From Thiomonas intermedia (lineage in GTDB: Bacteria > Pseudomonadota > Gammaproteobacteria > Burkholderiales > Burkholderiaceae_C), in NCBI RefSeq assembly GCF_002028405.1, contig NZ_CP020046.1, positions 1,922,001-1,986,000 of the forward strand: a DNA stretch of 64,000 nt. The letters are read 5' to 3'. Under the pieces are notes generated by a model that saw only the letters and a list, made by a program, of their open reading frames with translations, ran no database searches and was not told the DNA's origin. The translations under genes and the position numbers were made by a program. This document shows, piece by piece, positions 21,795 to 31,271 of this stretch (position 1 is its first letter; each line of letters opens with the position of its first letter).

Positions 21795-22232
21795 ATGAAT
21801 CGCCGGTGCATTCGCTCAACGCTGCGCTCCCTGGTCCTGACCGGACTCCTGCTCGTCGCTTGCTCGTTCGCGGCGCCGGGCGGGGTGGGGGCATGGCCCA
21901 GTGCGCAGGCCCGCGAAACGCCGCACCAGGCGGCGGCCTCGGCCATCCCGGTCATCGCAGTGGCCGATCTGCCTGTGCAGGCGCGCGATCTCTTGAAGCG
22001 GATTGAACAAGGCGGCCCGTTCGAGGGATACAAGGACGGGGTCATTTTTGGAAACTATGAGCGGCTTTTGCCCTCAAATCGTCGTGGTTTTTATCGCGAA
22101 TACACCGTTCCGACTCCAGGCGCCCACAACCGGGGGGCGCGCCGCATCGTTTGCGGTGGGGCCAAGCACCATCCGGAAGTTTGTTACTACACCCATGATC
22201 ACTATGCCAGTTTCCGACGCATCGCTCCATGA
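21795..22232 (+). CDS. Secreted barnase-like guanyl-specific ribonuclease
   Basis: 145 residues. An N-terminal signal peptide (LRSLVLTGLLLVACSFA; a Cys is present but the lipobox is imperfect) is followed by a linker and then a microbial RNase (N1/T1/barnase) domain from about residue 55: LPVQARDLLKRIEQGGPF, FGNYERLLP, REYTVPTPG, RGARRIVCGG and YYTHDHYASFR. The Glu, Arg and His of the barnase catalytic triad are recognisable in the last three blocks. It is expected to hydrolyse RNA outside the cytoplasm. The following gene is a barstar-type inhibitor whose frame overlaps the end of this gene. Confidence 0.88.
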   Translation: MNRRCIRSTLRSLVLTGLLLVACSFAAPGGVGAWPSAQARETPHQAAASAIPVIAVADLPVQARDLLKRIEQGGPFEGYKDGVIFGNYERLLPSNRRGFYREYTVPTPGAHNRGARRIVCGGAKHHPEVCYYTHDHYASFRRIAP

Positions 22233-22641
22233 TGCCGATCCCGCCGTGCTGCTCAAGTCGGTACGGCCGAATATCGTGCAGTCGATCCGGGCTTACCGTG
22301 TCGCGCAGTTGCAGGATGCAGCCGAGACGACCGGCCAGCATTTCCTTTATGCCAACCTCTCCGAAGCGACGACCAAGCAGGAAGTGTTGGAGACGATTGC
22401 GCGCTCCTTTCTGTTTCCGAAGCATTTCGGCAAAAACCTCGACGCACTGCACGATTGCCTGACCGACGTGGTGCATGGCGGTGGGCCGCAACCGGGGTTT
22501 GTCGTCGTGCTGGAGCAGCTCCCGGCGACCCAGCGCTTCGACAAGGAGGCGCGCGAAACCCTGCTCGACGTATTCCGCGACGCCGCTGATTTCTGGGCGG
22601 AGCGTGGCATTGCCTTCAGGGTCTTCTATTCTTTTCTGTGA
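22195..22641 (+). CDS. Barstar-family ribonuclease inhibitor
   Basis: 148 residues if started at ATG 22195; ATG 22204 is equally possible, and neither has a clear Shine-Dalgarno sequence, so coupling to the RNase gene is likely (overlap 29-38 bp). The barstar fold is indicated by FLYANLSEATTKQEVLETIARSF split across two stretches, PKHFGKNLDALHDCLTD (the barnase-binding loop and helix) and the C-terminal AFRVFYSFL strand. It should sit in the cytoplasm and neutralise RNase before export. Together they form an RNase/immunity pair. Confidence 0.87.
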   Translation: MITMPVSDASLHDADPAVLLKSVRPNIVQSIRAYRVAQLQDAAETTGQHFLYANLSEATTKQEVLETIARSFLFPKHFGKNLDALHDCLTDVVHGGGPQPGFVVVLEQLPATQRFDKEARETLLDVFRDAADFWAERGIAFRVFYSFL

Positions 22642-22851
22642 CCCGCTCTCCTGGCCGGGAGGAGATGCGGGGCGAAGCGGTACCGGAGCCCAGAGTCAAG
22701 ACCGTGAAGGTCTGCACGCCATGGGAAGGGGCGTGGGCGCAATTGGTGGTGTGAATTGGTGGCCTGACTCCCTGGCCTGACTCGGTGGTCTGATAGAGAC
22801 GATCGTTCCAGGCCTGTCGCGTCGTTGTGCCAGGTCTTCCTGAAGACGCCC

Positions 22852-22905
22852 AAAACGGCGCAAGACCCAACGCGGCGCAAGACCCAGCGGCCCTGCGCCG
22901 TTTTT
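22852..22905. terminator. Bidirectional terminator between barstar and rsmA
   Basis: AAAACGGCGCA (22852-22862) pairs with TGCGCCGTTTT (22894-22904). A second copy of CGGCGCA (22873-22879) can compete for the same arm, because GGCGCAAGACCCA is repeated in the loop. The T-run lies on the plus-strand side and an A-run on the other. The 260-bp gap before rsmA otherwise shows only short GT-rich repeats (22740-22795) and no gene. Confidence 0.7.
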
Positions 22906-23711
22906 CATGGCCTTTGCGGAAGCGTCTGGGCCAAAGCCACATACTCAGCCGTGCCGACTTCCTCGGCGCGGCGCTGCAGGTCGAAATGGCCGCCGTATCC
23001 CTGGGAGTCGAGCCAGGGCCCCAGGCTGTGCCGCAGCAGCTTGCGGCGCTGGGAAAAGGCGGCGGTCACCAGGGCGGACAGCCTGCCACGATCGACCTCA
23101 TCCAGCGCCGACGCCGGGCGCGGCGTCATGCGAACCACGGCGGAATCGACCTTAGGTGGCGGATCGAAGGATTCCGGCGGCACGTCGAGCAGATTGACCA
23201 TGTCGTAGCGCCACTGCAGCATGACCGACAGACGCCCGAAATCGCGCCCGCCGGGTGAGGCCACCATGCGATCGATCACTTCCTTTTGCAGCATGAAGTG
23301 CTGATCGCGCACCCGTTCGGCCACGTCCATCAGATGAAACAGCAGCGGCGTGGAGATGTTGTAGGGCAGATTGCCGACCAGGCGCAGCTCGCTACCCAGG
23401 CTGGCAAAGTCGAAGGCGAGCGCGTCGGCCTCGATCAGCTCCACGCGGTCGGGCGCTTGCTGGCGCCAGCGCGCAGCAAGGTCGCGGTCGATCTCCACGG
23501 CGGCCAGGCGGGGAAGGCGCTCCAGCAGCGCCCAGGTCAAGGCGCCCAGACCCGGCCCGATCTCCACCAGCCGATCGGCGGGCTGCGGGTCGATGCAGCC
23601 GACGATGCCGTGGATGATCTGCGGGTCGATCAGAAAATGCTGGCCGAATCGCTTGCGTGCGACATGGGTGGTCTGGGCCGCACCGCGCGGCCGGGCTGAA
23701 GGCCGTTTCAT
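22905..23711 (-). CDS. rsmA: 16S rRNA (adenine1518/1519-N6)-dimethyltransferase
   Basis: Dimethylates two adjacent adenosines in helix 45 of 16S rRNA during 30S maturation. The 268-residue protein has [14 protein letters not shown], the SAM motif [16 protein letters not shown] and the catalytic [14 protein letters not shown]. It is the last gene of the lptD-surA-rsmA cluster (pdxA is often between surA and rsmA in other genera but absent here), 36 bp after surA. Confidence 0.96.
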   Translation of the reverse strand: MKRPSARPRGAAQTTHVARKRFGQHFLIDPQIIHGIVGCIDPQPADRLVEIGPGLGALTWALLERLPRLAAVEIDRDLAARWRQQAPDRVELIEADALAFDFASLGSELRLVGNLPYNISTPLLFHLMDVAERVRDQHFMLQKEVIDRMVASPGGRDFGRLSVMLQWRYDMVNLLDVPPESFDPPPKVDSAVVRMTPRPASALDEVDRGRLSALVTAAFSQRRKLLRHSLGPWLDSQGYGGHFDLQRRAEEVGTAEYVALAQTLPQRP

Positions 23712-23747
23712 ATCGACCCGCCTGGGATGCCGGGCCGGACCACGTCT

Positions 23748-25163
23748 TCAGTCATTCTCGGGAATGTGCACATAGGTGCGGGCCCGGACGTCGCGCACCA
23801 GTTCGTCGAAGTCCTGGGTGGCCTTCTGGCGTTGCAGAATTTCGCGCGCCAGCGCACGCTTTTGCGACTGCGCGAGCGGGCGCACCGCGCGGTCGACCAA
23901 TTGCAGCAGCACGACCTTGTTGCCCATGACGATGGGCTCGGAGACGTCGCCAGGGTTGAGGTGTTGCAGGGCTGCGTCGAGCACCGGGTCGAGCTGGCCG
24001 GCCAGCACCCACCCCAGATCGCCGCCCTTCGATGCGGTGGCCGGATCCTGCGACAGCTCTCTGGCCTTCTCGCTGAACTGCACCTTGCCCGCCTGCACGG
24101 CCTGCGCGATATTGCCCAGCTCGGCCTTGGCTCGCAGACGCTGCGCGTCGGTGGGCGCGCTCAGCACGATCTCGCGCACTTCGCTCTGCATCGCCGTGGC
24201 GGGTGCGGCGCCTTCGCCGCTGGCCTGGAGCAGCTTGAGGATGTGAAACCCCGCGGCACTGCGGATGACGGGGCTGATCTGCCCAGGCTGCAGAGAGCGT
24301 ACGGTGTCGACGAACAGGGCGGGCAGACGGTCTGCCGGGCGCATGCCCAGATTGCCGCCCTGCTTGGCGCCCTCGCCCTGCGAATCCTGCGTGGCGAGCT
24401 TGGCGAAATCGGCCCCGTCTTTGAGCTGGGTTTCGATGGCCTCCATTTTCTGCTTGACCGCGGCCACCTGCTCGGCGCTCGCATCCTGCGCCACGGGCAG
24501 GAAGATCTGCGCGATCTCATAGGCGGCCTGCGGGTTGGCCGACGCGGCATCCTGTTTGGATAGGAATTCGTCGATCTGGCTCTCGGAAATCGTGGGCAGC
24601 TGTGCCATGGAGCGCTCGCGCACCCGGCTGATGAGAATTTCGCGTTTGAGCTGATCGCGATAGGTGGTCCAGCCCATGCCCTCCTTCTCGATGGCGCTGC
24701 GCAATTCAGGCACGGTCATCTTGTTGTTGCTCGCGACCTGGGCCAGGGCCCGATCGATCGTGTCGGCGTTCACGCCCATGCCCGTCTGCTCGGCGTACTG
24801 CGCCAGCGCGATCTCGTCGATCATCTGATTGAGCACCTGGCTGCGGAACTGGGCTTGCGGCGGCAGCGTGGCACCCGCCGCCTGGGCCTGCTGCCGCGTG
24901 GCGTCGACCCGCAGTTGAAGGTCGTAGTCGGTGATGACCTGATTGCCGACGATGGCGGCAATGCCGTCGTGGGTGCGTGCGCTGCCGAAAGTGGCGGAGG
25001 GCGTGGTCGGCACGGCGATCGGCGGTACGGTGACGGTGCTCGTTATGGGAGCCGGGGCCGCCAAACCGTCCCCAGCTCCCCCGCCGGGAGGCAAACGCAA
25101 ACCCTGCGCCTGCGCACAGACGGACAGGGAGGCCAGCATCATGACCAGAAGGGTCTTATTCAT
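23748..25163 (-). CDS. surA: Periplasmic chaperone / peptidyl-prolyl isomerase SurA
   Basis: Escorts outer-membrane proteins, including LptD, through the periplasm. The 471-residue protein has a signal peptide (LLVMMLASLSVCAQA), a Pro/Val-rich spacer, the SurA N-terminal domain (GIAAIVGNQVITDYDLQLRV, QVLNQMIDEIALAQYA) and two parvulin domains (GGNLGMRPADRLP and GGDLGWVLAGQLDP mark the active loops). It overlaps the lptD stop by 8 bp, so the two are coupled. Confidence 0.95.
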   Translation of the reverse strand: MNKTLLVMMLASLSVCAQAQGLRLPPGGGAGDGLAAPAPITSTVTVPPIAVPTTPSATFGSARTHDGIAAIVGNQVITDYDLQLRVDATRQQAQAAGATLPPQAQFRSQVLNQMIDEIALAQYAEQTGMGVNADTIDRALAQVASNNKMTVPELRSAIEKEGMGWTTYRDQLKREILISRVRERSMAQLPTISESQIDEFLSKQDAASANPQAAYEIAQIFLPVAQDASAEQVAAVKQKMEAIETQLKDGADFAKLATQDSQGEGAKQGGNLGMRPADRLPALFVDTVRSLQPGQISPVIRSAAGFHILKLLQASGEGAAPATAMQSEVREIVLSAPTDAQRLRAKAELGNIAQAVQAGKVQFSEKARELSQDPATASKGGDLGWVLAGQLDPVLDAALQHLNPGDVSEPIVMGNKVVLLQLVDRAVRPLAQSQKRALAREILQRQKATQDFDELVRDVRARTYVHIPEND

Positions 25164-27522
25164 AGTTCGAGAAGCGGCTTGGGGGGCCGTTGGATTGCTT
25201 GAGGATCTGGTAGCCGGGGATATTCTGCTTGAGCGCCGACAGCGGATTGTTGCCCAGTCTGGAAAAACCGACGAGTTCGAGCTGGAAAAGGATGCGGGTA
25301 TAGGCCGAGGCCTGGGTAAGCGAATTGCGTTGCAGCACGATGCGGCCGATCCAGCAGCCGCCGTCGTACTCGAAACCCAGCAGGCCGTCGTTCAGGCGCT
25401 TGTCGAGAATGCTGTAGTTCGCCTGTCCGACCGAATACCAACGTGGGCTGAGCTGCCACTGCCAGGCCGTGTTGATGTAGCGCAGCGGAATCTGGCCCGA
25501 CGCGGCGCTTTGATACAGATAGCTCGTGCTGACCGTTTTGTAAGGCGCGGCAGACCAGCGCGCGCCTGCAGCGATTTGCTGGCTTTGGCGCAGACGCATG
25601 TTGTATTGCAGCGCGGCATTGGCGCTCCAGTGCTTGGTGAGGTTGGCGCTGGCCAGCGCGAAGGTGTCGTTCAGTCCAGCGGGAATCGGTCCGCCGCTGA
25701 GCGTGACGCGCTGTGGGGTGAAGAGCACGCGTTGCGCCAGTGTGAGCCGTCCGAGTTCGACGCCGGTCTGCGGATCGAGCAGGCGCGAGGTGACGCCGCC
25801 GGTCAGGTTGTTGGCGTCGGCGATGCGGTCGTTGCCCGAGAAGACGTTGTCGGTGTAGATGGTCGACAGGTTCAGGTCGAGGTCGGCGCTGTCGAAGTTC
25901 GGCAGGTTCTGCTGGTTGCGATAAGGCGTGTAGACGTAATAAAGCCGCGGCTCCAGCGTCTGCGTGAGCGCGCGGCCGAACAGCGAAGTGGGACGCTCGA
26001 ACACCAGGCCGCTGTCGAGGCTGAAGGTCGGCACGGCGCGGTCGGCGGTGGTGGCGCCGCCCGTCATCGGGGTGTCGGTGACGTAACGGCTGACGTTGAA
26101 AGACAGCTTGGGCGTCACGAACCCGCCGGGACGCACCAGCGGATAGCTGAGCTGCGGATTGAGATAGAACCGGTCGCCCGAAATCGCCGTGGGGTTGGTG
26201 AAGCGCGTCAGCGCCGAGTCGAACTGCCAGATCAGGCCGCTGTAATTCGCGCTTTGAAGATGGGTGTAGAGCTGCGGCTGCTGGTTGTACGGCACGCCGA
26301 TGGGCGCATCGGCGTTTTGCAGGGTCTGCCAGCGGTTCACACTGAGCTGCATATAGCCCAGCGGCAGGCTGTAGGTGAGGCTGCCTTGCTGAGGCAAGGT
26401 GCGGTTGGAGCCGATGACCGGGTTGACGCCGCCGAAGTCCTGCCACCAGTTGTCGTCGGACACCTGCTGGTAGTTCAAGGCATAGCTCAGCCCGTGACCC
26501 AGCCCGCCGTTCTGCTGCACATACCCAGCCCAGCGGCTGCTGCCGTCGTCGCTGCTGTCGGAGGGCAGCAGGTCGAACTGGCTGCTGCCCGAATAGGACG
26601 GTTGCAGCCAGCGCGTCGCGACGCTGCCCATGAAGCCGCGACGCAGAATGACCCGGGGCGTGAGGGTGGCGTCGTAATTGGGCGCAATGTTCCAGTAGTA
26701 CGGCACCGCGAGGTCGATGCCGTTGCGGCTGTCCACGCCGAGCGTGGGCGGCAGCCAGCCGGACTTGCGCGCATCGCTCAGCGGAAAGCTGGCGTAGGGC
26801 AGCGGCAGGATGGTGGCGCCCTTGAACACCACCCGCGCATCGCGCGCCACGCCGGTGTTGTCCGCGAGGTCGAGGTCGAGATGGGTGGCCTTGACGAACC
26901 AGTCCACCGGGCTGGCGGTGCAGGTGGTGTAGGTGGCGTTGTCGGCCTGGAGGTGATCGCGTCCGAGAAAGTCGATGTTGTCGGCGTGACCGTGCCCCTG
27001 GGTGACGCGGAAGTAGTAGTCGGCGTCGGGCATCTGGCCGCGGTAGGTGTCGAGCTGCATGCGCATCGCCGGTCCGGTGAACAGATTGCCGTCGCGCAGC
27101 ACCCGCACGTCGCCGTTGGCCACGGCTTCGTTCTCGACAAAGTAATAGCGCAGGCGGTCGGACTTGATCACCACGCTGTGCTTGCGCAATTGCACGCCGC
27201 CCGTGGCATGCACGTAGACATTGTTCTGGCCCGTGATCTTGTCGGCGATGACGAACACCGGTTCGAACGCCTGCGCCTCGGCCGGGAGATGTGGCAGCAG
27301 GTCCAGGCTGGGTGTGAGCTGCAACGGCGCGGAGGTGACGGAGGTGGCGTCCTGCGCGTGCGCTGTGGCGTTCCATCCCAGTGCGAGCGCCAGCGCCAAC
27401 ACGAGCGGGTTCAAGCGAGGCGGAGGGCGAAACGGCAAGGGCAAAGGCACGGGACTCTCAAGAAAACGCAGGGCCGCCCCAACACAGGACACCAAGGGGC
27501 TCCATTCGGATGGCGGGCGCAT
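25156..27522 (-). CDS. lptD: LPS-assembly outer-membrane protein LptD
   Basis: LptD with LptE inserts lipopolysaccharide into the outer leaflet. At 788 residues the length fits. The N-terminal OstA/jellyroll region is seen around YVHATGGVQLRKHSVVIKSD, followed by the large beta-barrel (SYPLVRPGGFVTPKLSFNVS, ERPTSLFGRALTQTLEPRLYY). The start is uncertain: ATG 27522 gives a long extension before the signal peptide (NPLVLALALALGWNATAHA), while GTG 27450 would place it nearer the N-terminus. Divergent from amgK. Confidence 0.94.
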   Translation of the reverse strand: MRPPSEWSPLVSCVGAALRFLESPVPLPLPFRPPPRLNPLVLALALALGWNATAHAQDATSVTSAPLQLTPSLDLLPHLPAEAQAFEPVFVIADKITGQNNVYVHATGGVQLRKHSVVIKSDRLRYYFVENEAVANGDVRVLRDGNLFTGPAMRMQLDTYRGQMPDADYYFRVTQGHGHADNIDFLGRDHLQADNATYTTCTASPVDWFVKATHLDLDLADNTGVARDARVVFKGATILPLPYASFPLSDARKSGWLPPTLGVDSRNGIDLAVPYYWNIAPNYDATLTPRVILRRGFMGSVATRWLQPSYSGSSQFDLLPSDSSDDGSSRWAGYVQQNGGLGHGLSYALNYQQVSDDNWWQDFGGVNPVIGSNRTLPQQGSLTYSLPLGYMQLSVNRWQTLQNADAPIGVPYNQQPQLYTHLQSANYSGLIWQFDSALTRFTNPTAISGDRFYLNPQLSYPLVRPGGFVTPKLSFNVSRYVTDTPMTGGATTADRAVPTFSLDSGLVFERPTSLFGRALTQTLEPRLYYVYTPYRNQQNLPNFDSADLDLNLSTIYTDNVFSGNDRIADANNLTGGVTSRLLDPQTGVELGRLTLAQRVLFTPQRVTLSGGPIPAGLNDTFALASANLTKHWSANAALQYNMRLRQSQQIAAGARWSAAPYKTVSTSYLYQSAASGQIPLRYINTAWQWQLSPRWYSVGQANYSILDKRLNDGLLGFEYDGGCWIGRIVLQRNSLTQASAYTRILFQLELVGFSRLGNNPLSALKQNIPGYQILKQSNGPPSRFSNYE

Positions 27523-27610
27523 CGCAGCGCTTCGTGCTGCGTGTGCTGCGGTGCCTAAAATGCCTGCGGATTATAGGGAGCCCTTCCTTCCCTTCCCGCT
27601 CGCCCACTCC

Positions 27611-28639
27611 ATGTCCGCCCACGATCCCAACGACCGCGCCCAGGCTCTGCAACATTGGCTGCAGGGCGTCGCCCCGGCGCACCATCTGCAGCCCGAAACG
27701 CTGCAGCCCGCATCGAGCGACGCCAGCTTCCGCCGTTACTTCCGCGTCCAGGCCGACCAGGGTTCTCTGATCGTCATGGATGCGCCGCCGCCGATGGAAA
27801 ACGTGCGGCCCTTCGTGCGCATCGCCAGTCTGCTCGCCGCCGGCGGGGTGCAGGTGCCCCAGGTGCTGGAACAGGACGTGGCGCAGGGTTTTCTCTTGCT
27901 CACCGACCTGGGCCAGACCACGTATCTGCAGGCGCTCACCGCCCGGCCCGATCGCGCCGACGGCCTGATGCGCGACGCGCTGGGCGCGCTGGTCACGCTC
28001 CAGGGCATCGACGGCGCCGGTGTGGTGCCGGCCTATGACGCGGCGCTGCTGCGGCGTGAGCTCGATCTTTTTCCGGAATGGTTCGTGCTGAAACACCACG
28101 GCCATGCCCTCACCGACGCGCAAAGCGCCGCGCTCCAGGGCCTCTTCGCGGCGCTGATCGCCAACAACCTGGCGCAGCCGCAGGTGCTGGTCCACCGCGA
28201 CTGGCATAGCCGCAATCTGATGGTGACGCCCCAGCGCAATCCCGGCGTGCTCGACTTTCAGGATGCGGTGATCGGCCCCATCACCTACGACCTGGTCTCG
28301 CTGCTGCGCGACGCCTACATCGCCTGGCCCGAAGAGCAGCAGCTCGACTGGGCTATCCGTTACTGGGAGCGAGCCCGCAAGGCCGGGCTGCCGGTGGCGG
28401 CCGACGCCGCCGACTTCTATCGCGACCTCGACTGGATGGGGCTGCAGCGCGCGCTCAAGGTGCTGGGCATCTTCGCCCGGCTGCACCACCGCGACGGCAA
28501 GGCGCAGTACCTGGGCGATCTGCCCTTGGTGCTTCAGCACACCCGGCTGGTGGCGGCGCGTTACGGCGCCTTCAAGCCGCTGCTGCAACTGCTCGACCAG
28601 ATCGAGCAGCGCAGTCCGCTGGTCGGCTACACCTTCTAG
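27611..28639 (+). CDS. amgK: Aminoglycoside phosphotransferase-fold sugar kinase (N-acetylmuramate/GlcNAc 1-kinase)
   Basis: 342 residues from ATG 27611. The kinase fold shows ASSDASFRRYFRV, the Brenner motif VHRDWHSRNLMV (catalytic Asp and Asn) and the metal-binding VLDFQDAVIGPITYDL. In Pseudomonas the homologous AmgK phosphorylates MurNAc and GlcNAc at the anomeric position and works with MurU. The murU homologue begins 1 to 46 bp downstream here, which supports the same role: a salvage route to UDP-MurNAc that bypasses MurA. The substrate is inferred from family and context. Confidence 0.88.
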   Translation: MSAHDPNDRAQALQHWLQGVAPAHHLQPETLQPASSDASFRRYFRVQADQGSLIVMDAPPPMENVRPFVRIASLLAAGGVQVPQVLEQDVAQGFLLLTDLGQTTYLQALTARPDRADGLMRDALGALVTLQGIDGAGVVPAYDAALLRRELDLFPEWFVLKHHGHALTDAQSAALQGLFAALIANNLAQPQVLVHRDWHSRNLMVTPQRNPGVLDFQDAVIGPITYDLVSLLRDAYIAWPEEQQLDWAIRYWERARKAGLPVAADAADFYRDLDWMGLQRALKVLGIFARLHHRDGKAQYLGDLPLVLQHTRLVAARYGAFKPLLQLLDQIEQRSPLVGYTF

Positions 28640-28685
28640 GATGAAACGCTCCGGCGAGTCGAACCCGGACGTGCGCGACCAAACC

Positions 28686-29381
28686 ATGCGGGCCATGATT
28701 CTTGCAGCCGGTCGAGGTGAGCGCATGCGCCCCCTCACCGACGCTTGCCCCAAGCCCCTTCTGCCCGTGGGCGGCAAACCGCTGATCGTTTGGCAGATCG
28801 AACGGCTGGCCGCGGGCGGCTGGCGCGACATCGTCATCAACACCGGCTGGCTGGGCGAGCAGATTCCCGCCGCGCTGGGCGATGGCGCGCGCTGGGGCGT
28901 GCGTCTGCGCTACTCCATGGAGCCGGCGCAGGCCTATGAGACGGGCGGCGGCATTGCCACCGCCCAGCCCCTTCTGGAGCAGGCCCCTTTTCTGGTGGTC
29001 AGCGGCGACATCTACACCACCTTCGACTACGCCCGGCTGCAAGCGGTGGCGCGGGCCATCGCTGCCGATCCGCAGCACACCGCGGCGCATCTCGTGCTCA
29101 CGCCCAACCCCGAGCACAACTTGGGCGGCGACATGGCTCTGGACGCCCAGGGCCGCATCCGGCGCGAGGGCGATCGGCTGAACTACGGCAATATCGGCGT
29201 GTTCCATCCCGCCCTGTTCGCGGGGCAGCCCCGGGCGCGGGCGTGGAAGCTCTTTCCCTGGCTTTATGGCGCGGTCGAGGCCGGGCGGGTGAGCGGGGAA
29301 GTGTTCAGCGGCCTCTGGCACAACGTCGGCACCCCCGAGCAACTGGCCGCGCTGGATGCGCAATCGCGCGCGGTGGATTAG
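28686..29381 (+). CDS. murU: Nucleotidyltransferase, N-acetylmuramate alpha-1-phosphate uridylyltransferase
   Basis: 231 residues from ATG 28686, where the family alignment begins (MRAMILAAGRGERMRPLTD); an in-frame ATG at 28641 adjacent to the amgK stop would add 15 residues. PKPLLPVGGKPLIVWQIERL and the metal-binding SGDIYTTFDY identify the sugar-phosphate NTP-transferase fold. With AmgK it should convert MurNAc-1-P to UDP-MurNAc for peptidoglycan recycling. Confidence 0.88.
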   Translation: MRAMILAAGRGERMRPLTDACPKPLLPVGGKPLIVWQIERLAAGGWRDIVINTGWLGEQIPAALGDGARWGVRLRYSMEPAQAYETGGGIATAQPLLEQAPFLVVSGDIYTTFDYARLQAVARAIAADPQHTAAHLVLTPNPEHNLGGDMALDAQGRIRREGDRLNYGNIGVFHPALFAGQPRARAWKLFPWLYGAVEAGRVSGEVFSGLWHNVGTPEQLAALDAQSRAVD

Positions 29382-29457
29382 GGCCAGTTAGCGCGGGTGC
29401 ACAAACCGCGTGAACAGGCCCTAGACTTTCGCCCACACATCCTTCCTGCACCTTCCC

Positions 29458-30861
29458 ATGCCCGATTCCAATCTGCTTGTCCGCTGCGCCACGCGCCGCG
29501 CTGAAGTCGTGCGCCAACTCGCTGCCGCAGGCGGCGGTGTGGCCCTGCTGCCCACCGCGCCGGAGGCCATGCGCAACCGCGACGCCGACTATCCCTATCG
29601 TCACGACAGCTATTTCTACTACCTCACCGGCTTTGCCGAGCCCCACAGCCTGCTGGCGCTGCAGGTGGGGGCCGACGGCAGCAGCCGCAGCGTGCTGTTC
29701 TGCCGCGACAAGGACGTGGAACGCGAGATCTGGGACGGCTTCCGCTGGGGGCCCGAGGCCGCGCGCGAGGCCTTCGGCTTCGACGCAGCCCTGTCCATCA
29801 ACAGCCTCGATGCCGAACTGCCCAGGCTGCTGGCCGACCAGCCCGCCGTGTGGTGGCCCTTTGCCCTGCAGGCGGGGCTGGAGACCCAGGTGGAGCGCTG
29901 GCTGGCGGCCGTGCGCGCCCAGGTTCGCGCCGGGGTCACCGCGCCGCGCACCCAGCACGATCTGTGCGCCATCCTCGATGAGATGCGGCTGTTCAAAGAC
30001 GCGTACGAGCTCGACGTGATCCGCCGCGCCTCGGCCATTTCCGCGCAGGGCCACATTCGCGCCATGCAGGCCAGCAGCCGCGGTCTGCGGCAGCCGCCCC
30101 AGCAGGGGCTGCGCGAATATCACCTCGAAGCCGAGCTGCTCCACACCTTTCGCCAGGGCGGATCGCAAGCCCCGGCTTATGGCTCCATCGTGGCCGCTGG
30201 CGCCAATGCCTGCGTGCTGCACTATCGCGCCAGCGACGCCCCCGTGCGTGCGGGCGACCTGGTGCTGATCGACGCCGCCTGCGAGCTCGACGGCTACGCC
30301 AGCGACATCACCCGCACCTTCCCGGCCGACGGCCGCTTCACCGGCCCGCAACGCGCGCTCTACGACGTGGTGCTGGCTGCGCAAGCGGCGGCGCTCGAGG
30401 CCAGCGTCGAAGGCGCGCGCTTCACCGATCCGCACGACGCGGCCCTGCGCATTCTGGCGCAGGGCCTGCTCGATCACGGCCTGATCCCGCGCGACGCCGC
30501 GCCCGATGCAGACGCCGTCATCGCCACCGGCGCCTACAAGCGCTTTTACATGCACCGCACCAGCCACTGGATGGGCATGGACGTTCACGATTGCGGCGAC
30601 TACGCCGAGCCCGGCGCCGCGCTCGACATCCAGCCCGACGGCAGCCGCAAGCGCCCCGCGCGCATCCTGCGCGAGGCCATGGTGCTCACCATCGAGCCCG
30701 GGCTGTATGTGCGCGCGGCCGACGACCTGCCCGCGGCGTTCCACGGCATCGGCATCCGCATCGAAGACGACATCGCCGTGCGCGGCGGTGGCCAGCCTTG
30801 CGAGGTGCTCACCGCCGCGGCCCCCAAGACCGTCGCCGACATCGAAGCGGTGATGCGCTGA
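29458..30861 (+). CDS. pepP: Xaa-Pro aminopeptidase (aminopeptidase P)
   Basis: Removes N-terminal residues preceding proline; a dimetal cytoplasmic enzyme. The 467-residue protein has an N-terminal creatinase-like domain (RDADYPYRHDSYFYYLTGF) and a pita-bread domain with the metal ligands in LIDAACELDGYASDITRTFP (two Asp), HRTSHWMGMDVHDCGDY (His), TIEPGLYV (Glu) and GIRIEDDI (Glu). It lies 76 bp after murU. Confidence 0.96.
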   Translation: MPDSNLLVRCATRRAEVVRQLAAAGGGVALLPTAPEAMRNRDADYPYRHDSYFYYLTGFAEPHSLLALQVGADGSSRSVLFCRDKDVEREIWDGFRWGPEAAREAFGFDAALSINSLDAELPRLLADQPAVWWPFALQAGLETQVERWLAAVRAQVRAGVTAPRTQHDLCAILDEMRLFKDAYELDVIRRASAISAQGHIRAMQASSRGLRQPPQQGLREYHLEAELLHTFRQGGSQAPAYGSIVAAGANACVLHYRASDAPVRAGDLVLIDAACELDGYASDITRTFPADGRFTGPQRALYDVVLAAQAAALEASVEGARFTDPHDAALRILAQGLLDHGLIPRDAAPDADAVIATGAYKRFYMHRTSHWMGMDVHDCGDYAEPGAALDIQPDGSRKRPARILREAMVLTIEPGLYVRAADDLPAAFHGIGIRIEDDIAVRGGGQPCEVLTAAAPKTVADIEAVMR

Positions 30862-30954
30862 GGCGACGCGCGAAGGACTTGTTCAGCGTTGGCCGAAGTC
30901 ACGGCGGCCTATGATGCCTTCAGGCCGCCCGCGAGGTGCGGCGCAAGGAGCATC

Positions 30955-31269
30955 ATGGCCATCGTCACCGAACGCATCCCCATCCTCGTGACCGCAGAGC
31001 AGAAGGCACGGATCGCCCGCGCCGCCGAAGCCGCGGGGCTGTCCATGGGCGAGTACCTGCGCCGTGCCGCAGCCGCCTATGACCCCACGCAGGACGCTGA
31101 CGCGTTCGACGCGGTGGCCGAGCAGATCCGGCTCAGCGCCGAACGCGCCAGCCGCGCCCTCGACGCCGCGCTGCAGGCCGTCGCCGCCTCCGAGCAGCGT
31201 CTGGCCCGGCTCGATCCGTCGCATCCGGCGGCGGCCTCCGCGCGCAAGCGCCGCGCCGCAGGAGCCTGA
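30955..31269 (+). CDS. Small ribbon-helix-helix-like protein with long C-terminal helix
   Basis: 104 residues from ATG 30955, chosen for the AAGGAG just upstream. The N-terminal part RIPILVTAEQKARIARAAEA, then AGLSMGEYLRRAA, has the strand-helix-helix pattern of CopG/MobC-type DNA-binding proteins. The rest is a long alanine-rich amphipathic helix (SAERASRALDAALQAVAASE). It could be a DNA-binding regulator or antitoxin-like protein; nothing in the sequence names its target. The next gene begins 2 bp after its stop. Confidence 0.7.
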   Translation: MAIVTERIPILVTAEQKARIARAAEAAGLSMGEYLRRAAAAYDPTQDADAFDAVAEQIRLSAERASRALDAALQAVAASEQRLARLDPSHPAAASARKRRAAGA

Positions 31270-31271
31270 TC

